NCBI GenBank assembly: GCA_031553045.1
Contig: JAVBLZ010000001.1
Location: 62,001 to 126,000 of the forward strand
Length of the DNA stretch: 64,000 nt
From: CALXQW01 sp031553045
GTDB taxonomy: Bacteria; Verrucomicrobiota; Verrucomicrobiia; Opitutales; Intestinicryptomonadaceae
Reading direction: 5' to 3'
Shown here: positions 57,275 to 64,000 of the stretch, piece by piece
Layout of the letters: every line of letters starts with the position of its first letter
Position numbering within the stretch: position 1 is the stretch's first letter
Translations under genes and position numbers: made by a program
The notes under the pieces: generated by a model
The model's database searches: none
Told to the model about the DNA's origin: nothing
What the model saw: only the letters and a program-made list of their open reading frames with translations

Positions 57275-57928
57275 ATGAATAAATTTACCCCAAATAAGAT
57301 TCGTTCCGCTTTTACCCTTATAGAAGTTCTGATTGTTGTTTCAATAATTGGCTTGCTTGTAACAATAACCACGCCTCTCATTGGGCACGTTTTCAAATCT
57401 CAGGGCAAGGCAAGGGCAAAGGCGGATATGGCGGTAATAGCAACAGCTACGGAAGAATTCGCAAGCGCATACGGCACGTATCCTCGCTTTTCGGCAAGCA
57501 ATAGTGAGATTGACGCAGGTATAGGTCTTTTAAACTGCCTAATTGGCAAAACATATTATATTGTGGAACAGGGCGAAATCAGGCTAACTTCACATGATTC
57601 CGGCTCTACAAAAGCCTTTGTTGACATTTCAAAGTTGAAAATCGCAAAGGCGGAAGACCTTGATGATTCTGAAGTCAACCCTGAAGATAAAGACATACTT
57701 TTTTGCGACCCTTGGCGCCAACCCTACGTCTATGTGTTTGATACTTCCGATGTCGTGGGTTCCAGAGGTGTTTGGAAGCGTCGTGGTTTTATCCTGCTTT
57801 CAAAAGGCCCTGACACCTTGGCTATTGACGTTGACGACTTTTATGTTACAGGCCTTATGCCCAAGGAAGAAGTTTATCGTGATCCTCCTGAAAACATAGA
57901 CAATATCGTAAACGGTGTAGATCTCTAG
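57275..57928 (+). CDS. GspG-like pseudopilin 1
   Basis: 217 residues. A class III prepilin signal, RSAFTLIEVLIVVSIIG, has Ala (not Gly) at -1 and Glu at +5. The periplasmic part starts with a helix whose AVIATATEEFASAYGTYPRF is the GspG pattern, and includes DPWRQPYVYVF, close to the GspG DPWG-x-PY motif. GspG forms the body of the type II secretion pseudopilus. It is the first of five such genes here. Confidence 0.85.
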   Translation: MNKFTPNKIRSAFTLIEVLIVVSIIGLLVTITTPLIGHVFKSQGKARAKADMAVIATATEEFASAYGTYPRFSASNSEIDAGIGLLNCLIGKTYYIVEQGEIRLTSHDSGSTKAFVDISKLKIAKAEDLDDSEVNPEDKDILFCDPWRQPYVYVFDTSDVVGSRGVWKRRGFILLSKGPDTLAIDVDDFYVTGLMPKEEVYRDPPENIDNIVNGVDL

Positions 57929-57962
57929 AATTAAAAAATTTAACAATAATAATAAAATTACA

Positions 57963-58601
57963 ATGAACACAAAACGCAAAGCATTCACACTAGTAGAGCT
58001 GCTGATAGTGATATCTATTATAGGCATTTTAACGGCAATGATATTGCCGGGAATAGGCTCGGCAATGACTCATGCTAAAAAATCAACTTCAAAAGTATTT
58101 TTGCAGGGTATAGCGGCTGCCTTAGAGCAATATCAGGTTGAATACGGCGGCTACCCAGCCTTCCTCACTGCGGAAGACAGAATCAATCTCAATGACGATG
58201 TAAATGCGGAAAGGCTGATAAAAATGCTCACAGGCAAAAATGCCGACGGCACACATCTGCCCAGCGCCGATAGGATTGAGTTTAACAGAAAAGCCTCTGA
58301 ATTCATCTCTTTCAAAGAGGCAAACTTACTCAAGAAGAAAGCTGTTGGCGAGAATCCGGCAATGTATAAAGTCATAGATTCATTTGCCAATCCCAACATT
58401 TATATCGCCGTAAGCAAAGATAACCACATGATAAAGGCGGGTTACCCCACAAAAGAAGACGGCATCCCCGCAAGAACTTTGCAGGAATTAATACCCAACG
58501 ACAGTGGTCTGACGGCAAAGGTGATACTATACACTCTCAAAAAAGACGAAGCCAAGACAGACGGCACTTACACCTGCGAAGACGTATTCTCTTGGCAATA
58601 A
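57963..58601 (+). CDS. GspG-like pseudopilin 2
   Basis: 212 residues. The prepilin signal RKAFTLVELLIVISIIG also has Ala at -1 and Glu at +5. The AALEQYQVEYGGYPAF stretch is the GspG pattern. The usual DPWG-x-PY phrase is altered to FANPNIYIAV. It lies 34 bases after copy 1. The two may make different parts of the same filament. Confidence 0.8.
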   Translation: MNTKRKAFTLVELLIVISIIGILTAMILPGIGSAMTHAKKSTSKVFLQGIAAALEQYQVEYGGYPAFLTAEDRINLNDDVNAERLIKMLTGKNADGTHLPSADRIEFNRKASEFISFKEANLLKKKAVGENPAMYKVIDSFANPNIYIAVSKDNHMIKAGYPTKEDGIPARTLQELIPNDSGLTAKVILYTLKKDEAKTDGTYTCEDVFSWQ

Positions 58602-58613
58602 TAATTTAAAACT

Positions 58614-59318
58614 ATGGCAAACGCTAAGAACAGAAAAGCTTTCACCCTCATAGAAATGATGGTGGTGATAGCGCTAATAGCAATACTGTCTTTGGGCGTA
58701 ACGGCAATTAGGATGTCTGGCACTTCCCAGACAGTCTATACCGCCCAGCGTCAGATGATGGCCGTCTTTCAGGAAGCAAGGCTTACCGCCGTGGCAAAAC
58801 AGACGGAAGTCAGGATTATCATTTACAGAGACCATGATAACCCTGCCGAGATGCTCAGGCGTTATGGCGTAATTTATAAAACCGAAGAAGGTTGGATAGC
58901 TCGCAATGATGGCGGTACTTTGCCTGAAGGCGTATTTTTTGTGCCCCCCGCAACCGATTTTGGAGACTACGTAGAAGTTCCTTCTGAAAGCAATTTTACG
59001 GAATCTGACGTCTTTAAAAGCACCTTTAATAATACAAAGACAAACGCATATCATACTGTTGACATAGCGCATTTCCCAAGTAATGAGCCGCAAATGCTCA
59101 CCTTTGGCGCAGGCAAATATTATTCATATACGTTTAATTCAAATGCGCTTTCTATGAATCCTTGCGCACGCATAATGTTGGCGCCCGGTTTGGTTGCGCC
59201 AAGCGGCAAAATACGCATAGGTAACACGCGTGAACAAGCGGGGTTTGTGGTTTTGCCATTCGGACAAACTGTGCCTTTCAACGACTACGGCGAAATGGAA
59301 GACAATATTAAAGACTAA
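58614..59318 (+). CDS. Verru_Chthon cassette protein D, GspH-like pseudopilin
   Basis: 234 residues. The signal RKAFTLIEMMVVIALIA is followed by a helix with AQRQMMAVFQEARLTAVAKQ, the GspH pattern. The length and place in the cassette match the Verru_Chthon D family (TIGR02596). It comes 12 bases after GspG-like copy 2 and nine before the next gene. Assignment to letter D is from memory of the family description; a search would settle it. Confidence 0.72.
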   Translation: MANAKNRKAFTLIEMMVVIALIAILSLGVTAIRMSGTSQTVYTAQRQMMAVFQEARLTAVAKQTEVRIIIYRDHDNPAEMLRRYGVIYKTEEGWIARNDGGTLPEGVFFVPPATDFGDYVEVPSESNFTESDVFKSTFNNTKTNAYHTVDIAHFPSNEPQMLTFGAGKYYSYTFNSNALSMNPCARIMLAPGLVAPSGKIRIGNTREQAGFVVLPFGQTVPFNDYGEMEDNIKD

Positions 59319-59326
59319 ATTTATCA

Positions 59327-59962
59327 ATGAAACCCGAAACTCAATTTAAAAAATCCAAATCTGCCTTCACGCTCATAGAAGTTATGATAGCCGTGGGTAT
59401 TGTTGCGGTTTCTCTAACCGCATTAATAGGGCTTTTGGCGGCAATAGTCGCCAATGTCAATCAGATACGTTATCAGACAAAATCTTTGGCAATAGTCAGC
59501 GCTCTTGAAACAAATCTAAAGATGATGCCTTTTGCGCAGGTCTATGACAAGATGGCTAAAGAAATGGCATTCACCATATATTTTTGGGACGAATACCAAA
59601 ACCCTGACGACCTGGATAACCGCACAACGCAACTTGTGTGCAGTGAAGACGCAAACAGAAAATCGGGTGAACCTCCCAGCGATTCTGAACTTAAAATCTC
59701 CAAGGGCGAGGTTTATAGAGTTGTGGTGTACCCTTATAAAATAGGTCTAAAAGGGGAGCTTGTAGATATTGAAAGTGAAGATGTCTATGACGGCAGTAGC
59801 CCTTTACCGGGGTCTCATACAAATTATGCGCTCTTAAATTTGCCGCTTAGCGTGAAAATTTTTGTAGATCCAAGAGACGATATTGTGGAGGGTTTGGGCG
59901 ACCCTCAACTTAACGACAGACGCCTAGTCTTGTCTGATATAGTCATTGTAAAATTGAGGTAA
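59327..59962 (+). CDS. Verru_Chthon cassette protein B, GspI-like pseudopilin
   Basis: 211 residues. The signal KSAFTLIEVMIAVGIVAVSLTALI and the following helix (SLAIVSALETNLKMMPF) resemble GspI. The remainder is a compact beta-rich part ending with a short tail. It probably matches Verru_Chthon B (TIGR02598). It lies between D and C with short gaps, implying one operon. Confidence 0.72.
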   Translation: MKPETQFKKSKSAFTLIEVMIAVGIVAVSLTALIGLLAAIVANVNQIRYQTKSLAIVSALETNLKMMPFAQVYDKMAKEMAFTIYFWDEYQNPDDLDNRTTQLVCSEDANRKSGEPPSDSELKISKGEVYRVVVYPYKIGLKGELVDIESEDVYDGSSPLPGSHTNYALLNLPLSVKIFVDPRDDIVEGLGDPQLNDRRLVLSDIVIVKLR

Positions 59963-59966
59963 AACT

Positions 59967-61091
59967 ATGAATTTGAAAAAACGTTTGGCATTTACACTCA
60001 TGGAAATTATGGTCGCCAGCGCCATAATGAGTGCCGTTGTTCTTGCCGTTTTGTCGGCAACAAGCGGTGTGCTTTCAATCTGGCAGAAGTCAACGGGTCA
60101 GTTGCAAAGCTTCTTTGATTCGGGCATTGTTGGCAACATAATGCAGGAAGACCTTGAATCAACCTTCTTCAAAAGAGATGGCAACACTTGGTTCACCGTA
60201 TTTTATCCTGAAGAGCCAATAGGCGCACTTGCGGGCAAATATTATCTGGACACAATACCCTTGCGTCCGCCTGAAATCACCTTCTATTCCAGAACAACTA
60301 TGCGCCCCATGATAAGTTATATGGGCGGTGTTGAACAAAAAATCCCTGGGAATCTTTGCGCCATAAAATATCAAGTTATGGTGAAAAGCCCCTTTAAGGA
60401 AGGCGGGGCGTCTCCTGAAGAAAACGCCAAACAGCCTGGCGCATTTTACGGGCTCTACAGGGCGGTTATAGACTCAAAGTCAACCATGACAGACTTTATC
60501 CCTATGGCGACAAAGTTCTCTCCATCTTCAGACCTTAATTACCAGCTCATAGATTTCTGGAACAACGGCAAGTGTCAAATTCTTGATGAAATGGGCAATT
60601 ACAAGCGTAACGTTGCATTAAAAAACTGGGCGTTGGGTTCTCAAAACCTTTTGGTTACCAACATTGTGGACTTTAAAGTTACATTCTCAATAATATACCC
60701 AAATCCCGATCTTGACCCTGAGCAAAGCTCTAACGTAACTCGAGACTCAACCTCTGTACCCAGATATAAAAGGGCTTACATTCCACCTGGCGTAAGTTTT
60801 TCAATAGGCAAAACGCTAACTTTTCTGGAAGCTTCAGACGAAAATTTGATTTACGAATTCAACCACAAAGGCAAAGTTCCCATATTTCTATCTGAAAAAA
60901 GCAAGTCTCGTGCGGTTTTGGCGGGGGCTGAAATTTCCATGGTGTTTGTTTCAGACAGGGGTGCAAAAGAGATGCGTTCGGCAATGGCAAATGAATCCAT
61001 GACGGAAGACTTGTTCAAACAAATGCTTGGCAAATACGCCAGCGACTCTCTTGAAAAGCGCATAGACTTTATTGGCGAGCCTTTAGACTAA
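59967..61091 (+). CDS. Verru_Chthon cassette protein C, GspJ-like pseudopilin
   Basis: 374 residues. The signal LAFTLMEIMVASAIMSAVVLAVLSA precedes a helix with FFDSGIVGNIMQEDLES, close to GspJ, whose E-D-L element is conserved. It probably matches Verru_Chthon C (TIGR02599). It is the last gene of the cassette; a strong hairpin follows at 61160-61203. Confidence 0.75.
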   Translation: MNLKKRLAFTLMEIMVASAIMSAVVLAVLSATSGVLSIWQKSTGQLQSFFDSGIVGNIMQEDLESTFFKRDGNTWFTVFYPEEPIGALAGKYYLDTIPLRPPEITFYSRTTMRPMISYMGGVEQKIPGNLCAIKYQVMVKSPFKEGGASPEENAKQPGAFYGLYRAVIDSKSTMTDFIPMATKFSPSSDLNYQLIDFWNNGKCQILDEMGNYKRNVALKNWALGSQNLLVTNIVDFKVTFSIIYPNPDLDPEQSSNVTRDSTSVPRYKRAYIPPGVSFSIGKTLTFLEASDENLIYEFNHKGKVPIFLSEKSKSRAVLAGAEISMVFVSDRGAKEMRSAMANESMTEDLFKQMLGKYASDSLEKRIDFIGEPLD

Positions 61092-61159
61092 AATCTTGCT
61101 TTGGGTAAAATTTTCTCCGAACACTCTACCAGCTTTTAACCTTTCTAACATTCTAAATT

Positions 61160-61203
61160 TTCACAAAATAAAGTTGCAATAGTCGGCAATTTTATTTTGT
61201 GAA
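61160..61203. terminator. Hairpin at the end of the pseudopilin operon
   Basis: 18-bp stem with one G-T pair (61160-61177 with 61186-61203) and an 8-nt loop. It is AT-rich and lacks a separate T run, so it may terminate transcription or protect the 3' end. Confidence 0.45.
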
Positions 61204-61292
61204 TATGGGGTTCAAGCGTGGATGTTTTGCCAAATATTCCTAAGCGTAAAACAAGTATTTCAAATGCAATTTAATTTTAACACAAAATTTTT

Positions 61293-61718
61293 ATGGCACT
61301 TTCTTCAGAACAAATTTCAATGGTAAAATCCTGGATTGCCGAAGGCAAAAAAATCGCCGAAGTGCAAACGCTTCTGGCTGAAAAATTTTCCGTCAGCATA
61401 ACCTATATGGATTTGCGCTTCCTTATTGACGACTTGGAAATAGAGCTGAAAAAAGAACCTGAAATTGTGCCAGAAAAACCCATTGAGCCTGAGCCCGCCC
61501 AGCAGCCGAAGGGCGTAAGTCTTGAGATGGATAAAATTTCAAAGCCCGGCATAATGGCAAGCGGCAGCGCAATATTTTCCGACGGTGTGAGCGCCAAGTG
61601 GGAAATTGACCAATACGGCAGGATAGGCTTGCAAGCGGAAGGTCATGAAAATTACCGCCCCTCTCAAGAAGACGTCGCCTCTTTCCAAGAGCAGCTAAAA
61701 AATATGCTGGGCGTATAA
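61293..61718 (+). CDS. Hypothetical protein with N-terminal helix-turn-helix-like segment
   Basis: 141 residues. Residues 1-50 (ISMVKSWIAEGKKIAEVQTLL, then MDLRFLIDDLE) look helical and could be a helix-turn-helix. A Pro/Glu-rich linker (about 55-75) follows, and then a short beta region (AKWEIDQYGRIGL). No signal peptide. I do not recognise the family. It lies between the pseudopilin operon and mce, with no close operon partner. Confidence 0.55.
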   Translation: MALSSEQISMVKSWIAEGKKIAEVQTLLAEKFSVSITYMDLRFLIDDLEIELKKEPEIVPEKPIEPEPAQQPKGVSLEMDKISKPGIMASGSAIFSDGVSAKWEIDQYGRIGLQAEGHENYRPSQEDVASFQEQLKNMLGV

Positions 61719-61960
61719 ATTGTTTCAACGCTTGTCTCCGCACTGTTTGTAAGGGCTTATTCAAAATTTATTTGAGACAAATTTTGCGGTTTTTGCTTTC
61801 AGACAAATTGACAGTTTTGGCGATCAATGCAAAAGGTAATTTGCCGCATTTACCAAATTACGCAATAGTTGCATAAATTGTGGTCAAAACTTGTTGACAT
61901 TTTTTTCAATGAAAATAAGGTTTCAAGGTATTTTTAATGAAACAATTCAAGGAACAAAAA

Positions 61961-62380
61961 ATGCTTAAGAAAATTGATCACATTGGCATAGCGGTAACAA
62001 AAATTGAAGACGCCCTGCCCTACTATGAAAACGCACTCGGTCTCAAATGTGAAGGCATTGAAACTGTGGAAGAACAAAAAGTTAAAACGGCATTCTTTAC
62101 CGTCGGCGATGTGCATATAGAGCTTCTGGAGCCAACCTCTCCTGAAAGCCCCATTGCAAAATTTTTGGAAAAAAATCCGAACGGCGGCGTGCACCATATA
62201 GCTTTTGAAACTGACGACGTGCGCAAAGCTTTGGGCTGCGTAAAGGATAAGGGCGTAAAGCTCATCAATGAAGAGCCAAAAATCGGTGCGCACTCAAAGC
62301 AGATAGCATTCTTGCATCCTAAAAGCACAATGGGTGTTCTTACCGAACTTTGCCAAGACGGCGATTGCGGCTGCCACTAA
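61961..62380 (+). CDS. mce: Methylmalonyl-CoA epimerase
   Basis: 139 residues from the chosen start, which has AAGGA eight bases upstream and gives the family N-terminus (KKIDHIGIAV); an in-frame ATG lies 24 bases upstream. The VOC fold metal ligands are His in DHIGIAV, the GGVHHIAF His and the final LTEL Glu. It interconverts R- and S-methylmalonyl-CoA. The carboxyltransferase follows 17 bases later, so both serve the propionate/succinate pathway. Confidence 0.93.
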   Translation: MLKKIDHIGIAVTKIEDALPYYENALGLKCEGIETVEEQKVKTAFFTVGDVHIELLEPTSPESPIAKFLEKNPNGGVHHIAFETDDVRKALGCVKDKGVKLINEEPKIGAHSKQIAFLHPKSTMGVLTELCQDGDCGCH

Positions 62381-62397
62381 TCTCAAATTTTAATATC

Positions 62398-63951
62398 ATG
62401 GCTATTGACAAAAAATTATTGGAAGACTTGAAAAAGCGCAGAGAATGCGCCTTCGCCGCCGGCGGTACCGACAAGCTTGAAGCACGCTCAAAAAAGGGCT
62501 TGATGTCCGCAAGAGGAAGGATTGACGCCTTTTTTGACGCAGGCACATTCCAAGAATTCGGAATGCATGTTGAGCACAACTGCCACAATTTTGGCATGGA
62601 AAAAAAATCATTGCCCTGCGACGGTATCGTTACAGGCATAGGCCTTGTCAACGGCAGAAAAGTTGCCGTGTTCAGTCAAGACTTCACTGTAAGTGGAGGT
62701 TCTTTGGGCAGCAACCATGCAAAGAAGATTTGCGAACTCATGCAATATGCGGCAAAGGTTGGCATGCCCGTGGTTGGCATCAACGATAGTGGCGGCGCAC
62801 GCATTCAAGAAGGTGTTGAATCTTTGTCGGGCTACGGCAAAATTTTCTATCAGAATGTGAATTTGTCCGGCGTAGTTCCGCAAATTTCCATTGTTTCCGG
62901 GCCATGCGCAGGCGGTGCGGCCTACAGTCCCGCCCTTATGGACTTCATTATCATGACGCAGAAAAATTCAAATCTTTTCATCTGCGGTCCACAGGTAATC
63001 ACGGCGGCAACCGGTGAAAAAGCTGACCTTGAAATGTTTGCAACCGCAAACGCACACGCTTCTGTTTCGGGCAACATACACCTTATTGCCAATGATGACA
63101 AACACGCTTTAGAACTCACCGCAAAGCTCTTGTCTTACTTGCCAAGCAACAACATGCAAGACCCTCCGCATGACCTTGCAGACAACATTGAAAAAACTTA
63201 TGACGCCGCTTTGAATGACCTTATTCCCGAGTCTTCAAAGATGCCCATGGATGTATTAAAAGTCATAGACCGCATTGTTGACACAAATTCCTTCTTTGAA
63301 ATCCAAAGCTCTTTTGCAAAAAACATTGTAGTTGGTTTTGCGAGGGTGCAGGGCATGGTTGTTGGTATCATAGCAAACCAACCAAACTTCAAGGCTGGCT
63401 GTTTAGATATAGACGCTTCCGACAAAGCCGCACGCTTTATCCGCACCTGCAACATATACAACGTTCCGATTTTAAACTTGGTTGATGTGCCGGGCTTTAT
63501 GCCAGGTTTGGCGCAGGAGCGCGGCGGCATAATACGCCACGGCGCAAAGATGCTCTTTGCATACGCTTCCGCAACTGTTCCAAAAATCACTCTGATAATG
63601 CGCAAAGCATACGGCGGCGCATATTTGGCAATGTGTTCTCAGGACATGGGCGCAGACATGGTCTTTGCTTGGCCCACTGCTGAAATTGCGGTCATGGGCG
63701 CAGAAGGCGCTGTAAGCGTGCTTTTCAAAAAAGAAATTGATTCTGACGCAGACCCAAAAGCCAAAGAAGCTCAGCTTCGTGAAGACTATCGTGCAAAGTT
63801 CTCAACACCTTATCAGGCAGCATCAAAAGGCATGGTAACAGATGTCATAGAACCCGCAGAAACTCGTGGCATAATAGCAATGGCGTTGCGCAATACTCTT
63901 TGCAAGCGTGAGGTACGCATACCTAAAAAACACGGCAATATTCCACTTTAA
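62398..63951 (+). CDS. mmdA: Methylmalonyl-CoA decarboxylase / propionyl-CoA carboxylase, carboxyltransferase subunit
   Basis: 517 residues from the ATG at 62398. The carboxyltransferase fold has two crotonase-like halves: the first with INDSGGARIQEGVESL, GPCAGGAAYSPAL, and the second with DVPGFMPG and RKAYGGAYLAM. It moves CO2 between biotin and an acyl-CoA. With mce upstream, a sodium-pumping decarboxylase (MmdA) of propionate-forming anaerobes is likeliest; a propionyl-CoA carboxylase beta chain would look the same. The start of another gene follows. Confidence 0.9.
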   Translation: MAIDKKLLEDLKKRRECAFAAGGTDKLEARSKKGLMSARGRIDAFFDAGTFQEFGMHVEHNCHNFGMEKKSLPCDGIVTGIGLVNGRKVAVFSQDFTVSGGSLGSNHAKKICELMQYAAKVGMPVVGINDSGGARIQEGVESLSGYGKIFYQNVNLSGVVPQISIVSGPCAGGAAYSPALMDFIIMTQKNSNLFICGPQVITAATGEKADLEMFATANAHASVSGNIHLIANDDKHALELTAKLLSYLPSNNMQDPPHDLADNIEKTYDAALNDLIPESSKMPMDVLKVIDRIVDTNSFFEIQSSFAKNIVVGFARVQGMVVGIIANQPNFKAGCLDIDASDKAARFIRTCNIYNVPILNLVDVPGFMPGLAQERGGIIRHGAKMLFAYASATVPKITLIMRKAYGGAYLAMCSQDMGADMVFAWPTAEIAVMGAEGAVSVLFKKEIDSDADPKAKEAQLREDYRAKFSTPYQAASKGMVTDVIEPAETRGIIAMALRNTLCKREVRIPKKHGNIPL

Positions 63952-63973
63952 TACTAAAAAGTTTTATACATAA

Positions 63974-64000
63974 ATGAATCCTATATTCTCAGTATCAATG
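63974..64000 (+). CDS. Start of a further gene, cut by the window
   Basis: An ATG at 63974 opens a nine-codon frame that runs off the end (MNPIFSVSM). A small membrane subunit (OadG/MmdD type) often follows mmdA, but too little is visible to judge. Confidence 0.25.

Noticed and set aside
1..64000. CRISPR array or integrase/insertion sequence
   Set aside because: No regularly spaced repeats and no transposase or integrase gene were seen.

Overview
The window looks like a chromosomal segment of a Gram-negative bacterium of the Verrucomicrobiota, most likely an Opitutales-type (gut or other anaerobic) lineage. The pointers are a Verru_Chthon-type pseudopilin cassette, an outer-membrane machinery (BamA, Skp, a lipoprotein), a twin-arginine Gfo/Idh/MocA oxidoreductase, an alpha-L-rhamnosidase-like glycosidase and a methylmalonyl-CoA (propionate) module. 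This is inference from gene content; no 16S rRNA gene is present. Base composition is moderate and most start codons lack a clear Shine-Dalgarno sequence.

Layout. 1-6.9 kb: 3' part of a GH106-like glycosidase, then a very large secreted Ig-repeat protein that overlaps a polysaccharide flippase. 7.0-10 kb: a HEAT/TIM-barrel lipoprotein with a secreted oxidoreductase. 10-13.4 kb: tmk-holB-thiC. 13.5-14.3 kb: a ferredoxin and the RNase P RNA. 14.4-21.6 kb: a long minus-strand housekeeping run, rplY-pth-rpsF-ssb-rplI-dnaB-bamA-skp, in which bamA carries an in-frame TAA. 21.9-33.2 kb: tRNA-Gly, a PstS-like binding protein, pyrH-frr-proB-sufT, an M16 protease, a methyltransferase, ribD, a metallo-hydrolase and two tandem esterases. 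33.4-35.8 kb: four overlapping genes matching the Mu gp25-gp28 terminase block, with no other phage genes. 35.9-40.3 kb: HU, a pilin-like orphan, a ZIP transporter and clpB. 40.5-45 kb: serS-purB-tgt-phosphatase. 45-47.7 kb: a palindromic element, an SLC13-type permease, rpmB and a small basic protein. 47.8-61.2 kb: an ECF sigma factor and membrane partner, the giant Verru_Chthon A protein, a secreted protein, galM, obgE and five pseudopilins. 61.3-64 kb: a hypothetical gene, methylmalonyl-CoA epimerase, a carboxyltransferase, and the first codons of another gene.

How it fits together. The most interesting locus is 47.8-61.2 kb. The five small proteins with prepilin signals follow the order G, G, H, I, J of a type II secretion pseudopilus, and the 1776-residue A protein has features of a GspK/PilX-type tip subunit. 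Assembly ATPase, platform and secretin genes are not in the window. Other leads are the interrupted bamA, the loss of the zinc cysteines in Tgt, and the orphan terminase block with intact catalytic residues.
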